DNA of 64,000 bases, taken from the NCBI GenBank assembly GCA_910589665.1, contig CAJUTR010000012.1, positions 6,345 to 70,344 on the forward strand. The letters run 5' to 3'. This DNA comes from an uncultured Eubacterium sp. (GTDB lineage: Bacteria > Bacillota > Clostridia > Lachnospirales > Lachnospiraceae). Below are positions 44,954-52,893 of this stretch, one piece after another. Every line of letters begins with the position of its first letter. Position 1 is the stretch's first letter. The translations under genes and the position numbers were made by a program. A model generated the notes under the pieces. The model worked only from the letters and a program-made list of their open reading frames with translations. It did not search any database and had not been told where the DNA came from.

Positions 44954-47519
44954 GCCGTCTGGCTGTGTGAAAACGTGTCATGCGGCAGTTGTCAGCTATG
45001 TGAGAACACAGGGAGAACTTGAACAGGCGCTCCGAGCCAGCGGGGAGCAGACGATTTATTTAAAGGCAGATATCACGGTGAGCCGGTGTTTGACAGTCAA
45101 AGGGAGTAAGGTGCTGCATGGAGGAGGCGGTTCATACCGGATCCGCAGAAAAACAGCGTCGGGAAGCGTTTACAAGGGGACGCTGCTCCACATGCAGGGA
45201 AGGCGGCTTACGATCAGGGATCTGACGTTAAACGGCGGAAAGAGCGGTGATGTCAATGGAAAACTGATCGAGGTAGATACTGGGAGCGTTTATCTGGAAA
45301 CAGGAGCAAAACTGACGGCCAATTACAACGTTAGTTCATTTACGGACGGCGGAGGCGGTATGACCGTTCATGCAGGTGGTACGGCGGTCATGAAGCCGGG
45401 AAGCGTTATTCGGGACAATTTTTCGCTGACTGGGGGAAGCGGTGTTCGCGTCGAGAAGGGCGGGATGTTTGTGATGGAAGGTGGAACCATCGCAGATAAC
45501 GCCGTACTCGGACAGCGGAAAGATTCCGATTTTGACGGAAGAGGCGGCGCCATACATAACAGGGGGATCGTATTCCTACAGGGAGGGACGATCAAGGGAA
45601 ACGCAGCGGTCGGTTATGAAAAGGGGGAAGAGCGCCACGGTGGATATGGCGGTGCGGTTTTTAATAAGGGTGTCCTCACGATTTCAGGTGGAACGATCGT
45701 GGATAATAAGGCCGCCTTTGCCGGAGGCGCCGTGTATACGACAGCGGACAGCGTACTGAATATGAATGGCGGCGAGATGACAGGTAACGCTGCCCCGAAC
45801 GAGCGGGGCGGCGGGATCTATATGTCGGCAGGGGCAAATGTGAATATAAACGGAGGGCGATTGGCGGACAATCAGGCTGCTGACGGCACACAGATCTTCA
45901 TTGCGAGCAATGCGTCTGGGAAACTGATAATAGGAAATGGGAACATAAGTGGGAGTGGAGATGTTATTTATAATAACGGCGGCAGGATGTATGTTTCGGG
46001 AGGAAAAATCGAAAGCAGGAATTGCGCCGTAAAAACGAAAGGCGAATGTGAAGTCCGGGGAGGCATCGTTTTGGGAGGAACATACGGCATCCGGTATGCG
46101 GACGGATGGCTCGGACTTTCGGGAAAGGCAGCGGTCAATTGTGTATATCTCGCAAAGAATCGTGTGATCGAGGCAGTTGAGAAGATCTCGCTTGCTTCGC
46201 CTTGCGAATTATGTCCTGAGACATATCGGGAAGGGCAAAAACTCGTACATATTTCTTCTGGGGAGACACCGTCCTCTGTTCTGTCTTCGTTTGCGCTGCG
46301 CAGGAAAAAGAGGTTTCTTTTGGAAACGGGCAACGATGGCTTGTACATTGGCAGGGAAAAATATACCATCATATTCCAGGCGAACGGCGGTCAGGGATAT
46401 ATGGAGGAACAGCAGGTATATGTAGGAGGGAAAGCAGCCTTGCGGGCCTGTAAGTTTCAAAGAGAGGGTTACGGTTTTGTGGGATGGGGGCTGGCACCAG
46501 GAACCGTACAGAGTCCGAAAGAGATCACGTACAAAGAGAAAGAGCAGGTGCGGGATCTGGGACAAAATGGGGAAAGGGTTGATCTCTACGCTCTGTGGGT
46601 GAAAAAGCCTGTACTCACGGATCAATACGGTGATTTGGAACTGTACGAGGGGGAGTATGCGGACAGGCAGGTACTTTTGGCTGGAATAGGAGCTTCGGAT
46701 GAGTACGACGGCGACTTGACGGAAAAGATTGAGATCGTGGCAGTCTGCCTGCCGGATCAGTCGATGGTTCATTCCGTAGATGTTCTTCCGACAGAAGGTT
46801 CCCATGCGGGGAAAGTGTTTATCGGGAAAGGTGAGATCGTCTACCGCGTTGTGAATTCGTTTGGTATCCAGTCTGAGTATCATCGGCGATATGAGGTGGT
46901 TCCAAATGGGAGACCGGACATCAATATGCGGGATAGATACTTTTTTGCAGGGGAGTATGCGCTAGATTGCATGGAGCAGGCAAAACAGGATGTATTGTCC
47001 CATATGCGGCTGCGCGATGATGTGGAGACGGAGAGCCAGTTGGAACGGAATCAGACGGTGTTGTGGGGCGGACTGGATATGCAGGCAGAAGGGAAATATC
47101 CGGTTACCATACGGGTGAAGGATCAGTATGGACATCGTTTTTATATGCCGGAGGGAGTGGAGAGGCAGTATGGGACGGGCAAAGTTTATGAGCAAACGAT
47201 AATCGTGCATGTGGTGAGGAGAGAGAATAACAGTGAGAAAACGGGCCGGATCGGTTTTGTGAGATTCATCAGTCCAGAGTATAGGGAGACACTGGAGGAG
47301 GATTCGATATGGCGAACCGGGAGTTATGCGGTTGAATTGGCGAGGACATTTCAGATGGATGGCCGCCAGTGTGATGAAGTGTGGACGGTATCGGGGGAGG
47401 ATAAGAAAAAAATCAGAACTTTTATAAGGGAGAGAGACGATCCTTTTTCCGCAGAGACCAATGATTTGTTTCGGAAACGTTTTTCCTACATGGAAACGAA
47501 AGGAGAGGATGTCAAATGA
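44892..47519 (+). CDS. Large secreted beta-helix protein with InlB and Ig-like repeats
   Basis: An 875-residue exported protein. The signal peptide (1-31, ending KTCHAAVV) is followed by a right-handed beta-helix (about 35-430) built of Gly/Asn-rich turns such as GGTIKGNAAVG, GGAVFNKGVLTISGG and GGGIYMSAGANVNINGG. An InlB/Flg_new-type repeat (about 487-570, TIIFQANGGQGYMEEQ to DLYALW) comes next. Then there is an Ig-like DUF5011-type segment (about 575-685, SDEYDGDLTEKIEI and YRVVNSFGIQSEY) and a further C-terminal domain. There is no LPxTG motif or C-terminal anchor. Placed inside the Tad-like operon, it is a plausible pilus-tip adhesin or secreted substrate. The ATG at 44892 overlaps the upstream gene; a GTG at 44880 is the alternative. 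Confidence 0.8.
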   Translation: MKRKRGYVLTAALFAVILLSKPSGCVKTCHAAVVSYVRTQGELEQALRASGEQTIYLKADITVSRCLTVKGSKVLHGGGGSYRIRRKTASGSVYKGTLLHMQGRRLTIRDLTLNGGKSGDVNGKLIEVDTGSVYLETGAKLTANYNVSSFTDGGGGMTVHAGGTAVMKPGSVIRDNFSLTGGSGVRVEKGGMFVMEGGTIADNAVLGQRKDSDFDGRGGAIHNRGIVFLQGGTIKGNAAVGYEKGEERHGGYGGAVFNKGVLTISGGTIVDNKAAFAGGAVYTTADSVLNMNGGEMTGNAAPNERGGGIYMSAGANVNINGGRLADNQAADGTQIFIASNASGKLIIGNGNISGSGDVIYNNGGRMYVSGGKIESRNCAVKTKGECEVRGGIVLGGTYGIRYADGWLGLSGKAAVNCVYLAKNRVIEAVEKISLASPCELCPETYREGQKLVHISSGETPSSVLSSFALRRKKRFLLETGNDGLYIGREKYTIIFQANGGQGYMEEQQVYVGGKAALRACKFQREGYGFVGWGLAPGTVQSPKEITYKEKEQVRDLGQNGERVDLYALWVKKPVLTDQYGDLELYEGEYADRQVLLAGIGASDEYDGDLTEKIEIVAVCLPDQSMVHSVDVLPTEGSHAGKVFIGKGEIVYRVVNSFGIQSEYHRRYEVVPNGRPDINMRDRYFFAGEYALDCMEQAKQDVLSHMRLRDDVETESQLERNQTVLWGGLDMQAEGKYPVTIRVKDQYGHRFYMPEGVERQYGTGKVYEQTIIVHVVRRENNSEKTGRIGFVRFISPEYRETLEEDSIWRTGSYAVELARTFQMDGRQCDEVWTVSGEDKKKIRTFIRERDDPFSAETNDLFRKRFSYMETKGEDVK

Positions 47520-47704
47520 CAGAATTTTTACAGGAATATGGAAAGATCATCGTAGCGGTGCTAGTCGTGCTGGCTTTGGTGGCAATCGTCATTTTGTTCC
47601 GTGATCCGGTCACGGCAATGTTTACAGGATTGTTCCGCAATTTTTTTGAGAGCATGGGACAGGAATCCGGTTTAAAACTGCCAGAATTCCAAACGGGCAA
47701 ATAG
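47516..47704 (+). CDS. Flp-like small membrane protein 1
   Basis: A 62-residue protein that is almost all one hydrophobic helix (about 10-30) preceded by MTEFLQEYGKII. The Glu-Tyr-Gly followed by a hydrophobic run matches the mature N-terminus of Flp/Tad pilins, but there is no basic leader and no Gly cleavage site in front of it. A short amphipathic tail with LFRNFFESM follows. AGGAG lies within the end of the upstream gene, whose stop it overlaps. It is a candidate pilin subunit. Confidence 0.75.
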   Translation: MTEFLQEYGKIIVAVLVVLALVAIVILFRDPVTAMFTGLFRNFFESMGQESGLKLPEFQTGK

Positions 47705-47725
47705 CGGATAAGGGGGGAGGCGAGC

Positions 47726-48805
47726 GTGGAGCAATTCGAGAAGAAATTTTTATTAAAACGGCAGGATTATGGATTGTTGTATCCGTATATCGTTTCGGAA
47801 GATGTGACAGATATTAACTGGAACGGCAGGCAGCTTTGGATTGATGATCTGCAGAAGGGGCGTTTTTTAGCGGGAGAGGTGCTGCCGATTGAATTTGTGG
47901 AACGGTTTGCTTCCCTGATCGCCAGCGTTGTAAGCCTTCCGTTTAATAAAAGGAATCCGATCCTGGAGGCGGAGACGGAGGAACTGAGGATCAGTATCGT
48001 GCACGGTTGTGTGACGAGTGCGGGAATCACGATTTCTTTACGGAAAATACCGGCGGTCAGAAGGCTGAATAAAGAGAAGATGATTGCGGATGGGTATTGC
48101 GAAAGGGCGGTAGCGGATTTTTTAGAACACTGTATCCGGGTACACTGCAACATAGCGATCTGTGGGATGCCGGGCGCTGGAAAGACAGAGTTGCTAAAGT
48201 ATCTGACGACATTTATCCCGGATTCGGAGCGGGTCATTACGATTGAAGATACGCTTGAAATCCACTATGGAAAGATCAATCCGATGAAAGACTGTGTAGA
48301 AATGAAAGTGGCGGAAAACTTCACTTATACGGCGGCGATCAAAGCTTGTCTGCGTCAGCTGCCCCGGTGGATCATTTTATCAGAAGCGAGGTCAGAGGAA
48401 GTGCGGTATCTGTTGGAGTCACTCAGTACAGGGACATATGGTTTGACGACGCTTCATACCGACGATGTGCGGAATATTCCGGATCGGATTAAAAATATGG
48501 CGGGCGGGACAATGGACGCTGAGCGGGTTTTAAATGATACATACCGCTTTATTAATATTGGTATCCTTGTGAAAAGTTCGGTTGGCAGTCAGGGGAACAT
48601 TACGAGAAACATTGAGCAGATTGGCGCGTTTGACCGTGGAGGCGACAGCTATATGAAAAGCACAAATAAAATGGTGATCCTGTTAGATCAGGGAGAGCTT
48701 ACGGGAAACGTGCTGCCGTCAAATCTTCGGCGGCGATTTGAGGAAAAAGAGCTGCCTTCCATATTTTTACCGCACGAGACAGGTGTAGAAGGAGGGAAGA
48801 AATGA
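47726..48805 (+). CDS. TadA/CpaF-like secretion ATPase
   Basis: A 359-residue cytoplasmic ATPase of the type II/IV secretion superfamily. Motifs: VTDINWNGRQLWID (N-terminal domain), SLRKIPAVRRL, Walker A ICGMPGAGKTELLKYL (Lys153), the Asp box VITIEDTLEI, Walker B WIILSEARSEEV, and the His box GLTTLHTDDV. It is shorter than many TadA proteins because the N-terminal region is reduced. It starts at GTG 47726 after GGGGGGAGG and overlaps the next gene by four bases. It should power assembly of the small pilin-like proteins encoded around it. Confidence 0.88.
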   Translation: MEQFEKKFLLKRQDYGLLYPYIVSEDVTDINWNGRQLWIDDLQKGRFLAGEVLPIEFVERFASLIASVVSLPFNKRNPILEAETEELRISIVHGCVTSAGITISLRKIPAVRRLNKEKMIADGYCERAVADFLEHCIRVHCNIAICGMPGAGKTELLKYLTTFIPDSERVITIEDTLEIHYGKINPMKDCVEMKVAENFTYTAAIKACLRQLPRWIILSEARSEEVRYLLESLSTGTYGLTTLHTDDVRNIPDRIKNMAGGTMDAERVLNDTYRFINIGILVKSSVGSQGNITRNIEQIGAFDRGGDSYMKSTNKMVILLDQGELTGNVLPSNLRRRFEEKELPSIFLPHETGVEGGKK

Positions 48806-50109
48806 AAAGAATAAGAAGATATTGCATGTATCTTTTTCTGATACCGTTCGTTTTATTTGTGGTATCTGTTTATGGCCTGGAGTTTCTGTTTGCCGTGCCG
48901 CTGTTTGCCGCATGCTGTCTGGCGGCACGGAACATCCGGGAGTACCATTTGGCACAAAAGAGGTATGAGGACTCGTATTTTCAGGTGACGACGTATTTGG
49001 AGCAGCTTCTCTGCTCTTACCGCCGGCTGGGGCACGCTGGGAAAGCGCTTGAAGACTGCGCACTCCTGTTTGAGGAGGGTTCCCCGATGGATGCGGCACT
49101 CCGCCAGGCGAAGCATATCCTCCTTACGGGGGAGGGGGTGATTGATGGAAATCTGCTTGACGCTGCTTTTTCTTCAATCGAGCATGAGTTTGACAGCAGA
49201 CGTATGCGTATCATCCACCGATTTATAACCAATAGTGAGAGAACCGGAGCGGAGAGCGGGCGTTCTTCCGATATTCTTCTGGAAGATCTGGAATTGTGGA
49301 AAAACCGGACGAGGATTTTTCAGAGCAGGAAGAAGTTTATAAAGATCGAGTGTGGGATTGCGGCTTTGCTCGCGATGATACTCTGCTATGTATCCCGGCT
49401 TTTGACGCCGGAAGAACTTGGCTTTGATCTGGCAGAGAGTAGCATTTACCAGGGATCGACGGTGGGGGTATTTTTCTTATTTCTGTGTCTGATTGTCATG
49501 ATCTGCAGAAAATTGACGGGGAGCTGGCTGGATGAGAAGGGGATGCCGGATGAGAAGATGATCGCACAACAGGAGAGATTATACTACATGCTGCAGGGGA
49601 AAGCGTCTCACCTATCCAAGCATATGGCAAAGCGTATTCTATCGAGGTATGTTAGGGAGGAGTTTCCGTACTGGCTTCTTCTTACGACGTTGTATTTGCA
49701 GTCGGAGAGCAGCTATCAGGCGATCCGGTATTCTGCCGAGGGGTGTGAAGGGGTGTTCCGGATTGAACTGGAGCGGCTGCTGGAAGAAATTTATGATTCT
49801 CCACGAAGTTTGGAGCCATATCTCAGTTTTTTTTCTGCCCTTGCCATTCCGGAAGTGCAGTCGGGGATGAAAATCCTCTATTCTGTAAATGCAAACGGAT
49901 ATGAAGAATCTCAAAAGCAGTTGGATTTTCTGGTGGCGCAAAATAATCGTCTGATGGATAAAAGTGAAAGTTACCGTCATTCCAATGTCGTGGCAGGAAT
50001 GTCGATGCTGAAACAGCTTCCCATGATCATTTCGTGTTTGAAGCTGCTCATCGATCTCGTAAACCTTTTGGCGATCACTATGGGCAGTTTTCAGAATATG
50101 CGCTGGTAG
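48802..50109 (+). CDS. TadB/TadC-like inner-membrane platform protein
   Basis: A 435-residue membrane protein with two adjacent hydrophobic segments near the N-terminus (about 9-46), a long cytoplasmic helical region, two more (about 188-207 and 220-241), a second helical region, and a final hydrophobic stretch near residues 405-425. SYRRLGHAGKALEDCALLFEEG and FITNSERTGAESGRSSDIL resemble the T2SSF helical repeats of TadB/TadC. Tad loci usually have two such proteins; here one larger one appears to do both jobs. It overlaps the TadA-like gene by four bases (ATGA), which supports the assignment. Confidence 0.72.
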   Translation: MKRIRRYCMYLFLIPFVLFVVSVYGLEFLFAVPLFAACCLAARNIREYHLAQKRYEDSYFQVTTYLEQLLCSYRRLGHAGKALEDCALLFEEGSPMDAALRQAKHILLTGEGVIDGNLLDAAFSSIEHEFDSRRMRIIHRFITNSERTGAESGRSSDILLEDLELWKNRTRIFQSRKKFIKIECGIAALLAMILCYVSRLLTPEELGFDLAESSIYQGSTVGVFFLFLCLIVMICRKLTGSWLDEKGMPDEKMIAQQERLYYMLQGKASHLSKHMAKRILSRYVREEFPYWLLLTTLYLQSESSYQAIRYSAEGCEGVFRIELERLLEEIYDSPRSLEPYLSFFSALAIPEVQSGMKILYSVNANGYEESQKQLDFLVAQNNRLMDKSESYRHSNVVAGMSMLKQLPMIISCLKLLIDLVNLLAITMGSFQNMRW

Positions 50110-50138
50110 GGGAGAAGTGAAAGAAGGGAGAGGATAAG

Positions 50139-50228
50139 ATGGAAGAGTTTGTAGAAGAATTTGGGGAGATATTGGTGACGGTTTTATTTGGCATGGTGAT
50201 AATCTATGTGTTTTCATGTTTACTATGA
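50139..50228 (+). CDS. Flp-like small membrane protein 2 (29 residues)
   Basis: A very short gene: MEEFVEEFGEILVTVLFGMV, then a hydrophobic end closing in CLL. The Glu-Phe-Gly and following helix align with the proteins at 47516, 50277 and 50422. GGGAGAGGA ends 5 bases before the ATG, a strong ribosome site. This, together with the family resemblance, is the reason to call it a gene despite its size. Confidence 0.65.
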   Translation: MEEFVEEFGEILVTVLFGMVIIYVFSCLL

Positions 50229-50276
50229 CAAAAGCTGTATTGTAAATTCCGTAGAGTAGACAGAAAGGGAGAACAT

Positions 50277-50420
50277 ATGCAGGAATTGATTCGGGATTAT
50301 GGAAGGATTATCGTATCTGTGATCATGGGGGTGTTTGCTGTGGGGATTCTAGCATATACGTGTGTTTGTATGGCAGCATATATGGAATTCTTTTCGGATT
50401 GTCTGATGGGAGGAGGATAA
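50277..50420 (+). CDS. Flp-like small membrane protein 3 (47 residues)
   Basis: A 47-residue protein starting MQELIRDYGRIIVSVIMGVF, with one hydrophobic helix (about 10-33) and a short tail ending GGG. The Asp-Tyr-Gly core aligns with the other three. AAAGGGAG precedes the ATG. The stop is one base before the next gene's GTG. Confidence 0.7.
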   Translation: MQELIRDYGRIIVSVIMGVFAVGILAYTCVCMAAYMEFFSDCLMGGG

Positions 50421-50421
50421 A

Positions 50422-50847
50422 GTGAGGTTACTGATCGAAGAATATGGGAAAATGCTAGTTGTGGTCATGGTTTGTTCTGCGGTACTCGGCATTCTTTTCA
50501 CGGGTTTTTTGTGGAAGTGGCAGGAGTTCGGAGGGGTGGACGACAGAATCAAAACCGATTTTAATACGGATGAGGAGAAGCGGACGCCGCCAGTGCTGAT
50601 CGCAAGGGATGTAAAGGTCCATTCGGGGGATCCGGTGAATGTGGCAGATTATGTATCCGCGTCCGATTTTGATGGAAGCGATCTTTCTTCCCTCGTACAA
50701 AAAGATTGTCTGGAACGGAAGGAGGGGATCATCCGGTACGCCCTTAAAGTAACGAGTCCGGTGACGGGAAAAAGTGTGACCGGACGGCTGTTGATCCTCA
50801 TTGACTGTCCAGGGGATGGAGGTGATCGTCTCGTATGCGGATCATAA
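50422..50847 (+). CDS. Flp-like helix fused to an Ig-like extracellular domain
   Basis: A 141-residue protein whose N-terminus, MRLLIEEYGKMLVVVMVCSA, is the same Flp-like helix as in the three small proteins. After a short linker it carries a compact beta domain (about 55-135) with DVKVHSGDPVNVADYVSASD and DGSDLSSLV. It resembles the DUF5011 Ig-like unit also seen in the large protein at 44892. It could be a minor pilin exposing an Ig-like cap. GGGAGGAGG lies just before the GTG start at 50422. It overlaps the next gene by 13 bases. Confidence 0.75.
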   Translation: MRLLIEEYGKMLVVVMVCSAVLGILFTGFLWKWQEFGGVDDRIKTDFNTDEEKRTPPVLIARDVKVHSGDPVNVADYVSASDFDGSDLSSLVQKDCLERKEGIIRYALKVTSPVTGKSVTGRLLILIDCPGDGGDRLVCGS

Positions 50848-51161
50848 TAGAACATTTTATCACGTTTTTACTCCTACTGATCTTTATTTGGATCGGCATG
50901 GCGTATATCATACAGAATATGGTGTATTCAAGCGCGAGGGAATTTCATGGGGCGGTGGTGACACAGCTCGAAAACAGCTATTTTGACGAACGCGTAATGG
51001 AAGATTGCCAGCAAAAGGCAGCTAGGGCTGGGTATGACCTAGATGTCCAGGTGTATGGGAGTGGAAATGAAAAGGACGCGAAAGTGACGCTGGCGTTTCA
51101 GTATACGATTCCGCTGGCGGGAATTCAAAAATCTTATAAAATAGAGGGGTATTCAAGATGA
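50835..51161 (+). CDS. TadE-like minor pilin candidate 1
   Basis: A 108-residue protein with an N-terminal hydrophobic helix (about 9-27) and a small soluble domain containing AREFHGAVVTQLENSYF. A single N-terminal helix, small size and position at the end of a Tad-like operon suggest a TadE/TadF-type minor subunit, but I see no decisive motif. AGGTGATCGTCT with GGAGG upstream precedes the ATG. It overlaps the next gene by four bases. Confidence 0.65.
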   Translation: MRIIIEHFITFLLLLIFIWIGMAYIIQNMVYSSAREFHGAVVTQLENSYFDERVMEDCQQKAARAGYDLDVQVYGSGNEKDAKVTLAFQYTIPLAGIQKSYKIEGYSR

Positions 51162-51562
51162 GATCCATTGTTATTTCTTCTATTTGTATCAGTTCGATCC
51201 TGCTCGTTCTGACGATTCAGTCGGAGGTAAATCGGAAAGCTTGTTATGAGCAGGAACTGGAGGAAGCGCTTTCCCTGTCCGTCTCACAGACCTTGAAAGA
51301 AGTGATGGAGCAGGAAAGTTATGGAATAGAAGATAGGAATCAATTTATCGCCGCCTTTTTACAGGCGTTGATCGTGAGGACAAATTCAGACGCGGATATG
51401 ACAGTTTCCGTTATTTCGGCAGATATGGAAAAGGGTATGCTGGACATTGAGGTGAAGGTTGTTCAGGAAGAAAAAAATGCCCTGCTGTCTAAGGGTATCA
51501 GACAGAAGGGCAATGAAATAGTCGTCAGAAGAACGGTTATTTTCGATCGCGCGTCAGGATGA
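51158..51562 (+). CDS. TadE-like minor pilin candidate 2
   Basis: A 134-residue protein with an N-terminal hydrophobic segment (about 4-19), then a helical stretch (CYEQELEEALSLSVSQTLKE) and a beta-rich C-terminal half. It is the last gene of the operon. Its stop is directly next to the stop of the converging minus-strand gene, with no terminator between. Assignment as a minor pilin rests on architecture and operon position only. Confidence 0.62.
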   Translation: MRSIVISSICISSILLVLTIQSEVNRKACYEQELEEALSLSVSQTLKEVMEQESYGIEDRNQFIAAFLQALIVRTNSDADMTVSVISADMEKGMLDIEVKVVQEEKNALLSKGIRQKGNEIVVRRTVIFDRASG

Positions 51563-52861
51563 TCATTCATCAGCTTCTTCCGGCTGAGGTTTTATGAGTA
51601 CGTGTACTTTGTCAATACGGTTCTTTTCGGTTTCCAAAACCGTGTAGACCGCGTAATCATCTTCCGTGTGCTCGCCTGGCGCTGGGAAATGTTCCAACAG
51701 TTTGATGATATGTCCCGAGATGGAATCATACTCATCTGATACGATCGGTAATAACAGTCGTTCGTTCACATCGTTCAATGGAGTAGAGCCGAGTAGGATA
51801 AATTCATTTTCAGAGACACTCTGGATTTCATCCTCCTCGTCGGCATCATATTCATCACGTATTTCCCCGACGATTTCTTCCACGAGGTCTTCCATCGTGA
51901 TCAGGCCGGAAAGTGCCCCGTATTCATCGAGTACGATCGTCATTGGAATGGAATCTTTACGCATTTCCATAAACAATTCCGAGACGTTTTTGTATTCATA
52001 AGTAACATGGGCATCCCGAATAAGGTCCCTAAGTACAAAATCGTTTTTATCACCGTTATAAAATACAAAGTCTTTTAGATTGATGATGCCGACAATATTG
52101 TCGATGGTGTCGTCGTAGACTGGCATGCGCGCATACTTGTTTTCTGTAAACAGGGAGAGAAGATCGTCATACGAAGTAGAAAGTTCCACCATACATATGT
52201 CCAAACGAGGGATCATAACATCCTTCGCGATAGAATCCCCGAAATCTACGATGTTCGTAATCATTTTTCGTTCTTCGCTTTCGATAACGCCTTCTTCGTG
52301 ACTGACATCTACGAAAGTACGAAGTTCATCTTCTGTAATGCCGTTATTTTTTCCACTTGTATCCACTCGCAGAAGGAATAGCATGAAAAGGACAAACTTG
52401 TCAATGATAAAAATGACAGGAGTCAGTAGTTTCGTCAAAAGCAAGACGGAGCGGCTGAACAGCAGGGATAACTTTTCTGCGTTGATCGTCGCGGCTGTTT
52501 TTGGCGTGATCTCTCCAAAAATCAGGATGAGAAATGTCAGTATTCCTGTAGCGATTCCAGCTCCGATACTCGTATTTTCCTCGAGTCCGATCCGCTTGCA
52601 TACGGTAAAGGCAAACGAAGTCGATATGGAGGAGGCAGATAAGTTTACAATGTTGTTGCAGATCAGAATGCAGCTCAACATCTTTGACTGGTTTTCCAGC
52701 AGCTTTAGTACACGCATGGCTGCCTTGTTTTTATCTTCTGCAAGAGCACGCATTTTCAGCTTGCTCACCGTGGTAAGTGCTGTTTCTGCAGAAGAGAAAA
52801 AGCCAGATAATAAAAGCAGCACTACAATGATCAGTATCGTGATCGCGTCTCCGGGATCCAA
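51563..52861 (-). CDS. CNNM/CBS-domain transporter (hemolysin C-like)
   Basis: A 432-residue membrane protein of the CNNM/CorC-HlyC family, linked to magnesium or cobalt efflux. An N-terminal DUF21 domain (about 1-185; LSGFFSSAETALTTVSKLK) has four membrane segments. A CBS pair follows (about 200-330; DVMIPRLDICMVELS and VDDTIDNI-like IVGIINLKDF, TIVLDEYGALSGLITMEDLV), then a C-terminal CorC_HlyC domain. On the minus strand AAGGAG lies 8 bases before a TTG at 52861. The GTG at 52870 is inside that ribosome site and unlikely. The stop is adjacent to the last Tad-like gene. Confidence 0.9.
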   Translation of the reverse strand: MDPGDAITILIIVVLLLLSGFFSSAETALTTVSKLKMRALAEDKNKAAMRVLKLLENQSKMLSCILICNNIVNLSASSISTSFAFTVCKRIGLEENTSIGAGIATGILTFLILIFGEITPKTAATINAEKLSLLFSRSVLLLTKLLTPVIFIIDKFVLFMLFLLRVDTSGKNNGITEDELRTFVDVSHEEGVIESEERKMITNIVDFGDSIAKDVMIPRLDICMVELSTSYDDLLSLFTENKYARMPVYDDTIDNIVGIINLKDFVFYNGDKNDFVLRDLIRDAHVTYEYKNVSELFMEMRKDSIPMTIVLDEYGALSGLITMEDLVEEIVGEIRDEYDADEEDEIQSVSENEFILLGSTPLNDVNERLLLPIVSDEYDSISGHIIKLLEHFPAPGEHTEDDYAVYTVLETEKNRIDKVHVLIKPQPEEADE

Positions 52862-52893
52862 AAAAATCACTCCTTATTCTGTAAAGTTTTTTA

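Noticed and set aside
45368..45891. Gly-rich repeats at 45.3-45.9 kb as a possible DNA repeat array or CRISPR-like array
   Set aside because: The repetition is at the protein level (beta-helix turns), with irregular nucleotide spacing.
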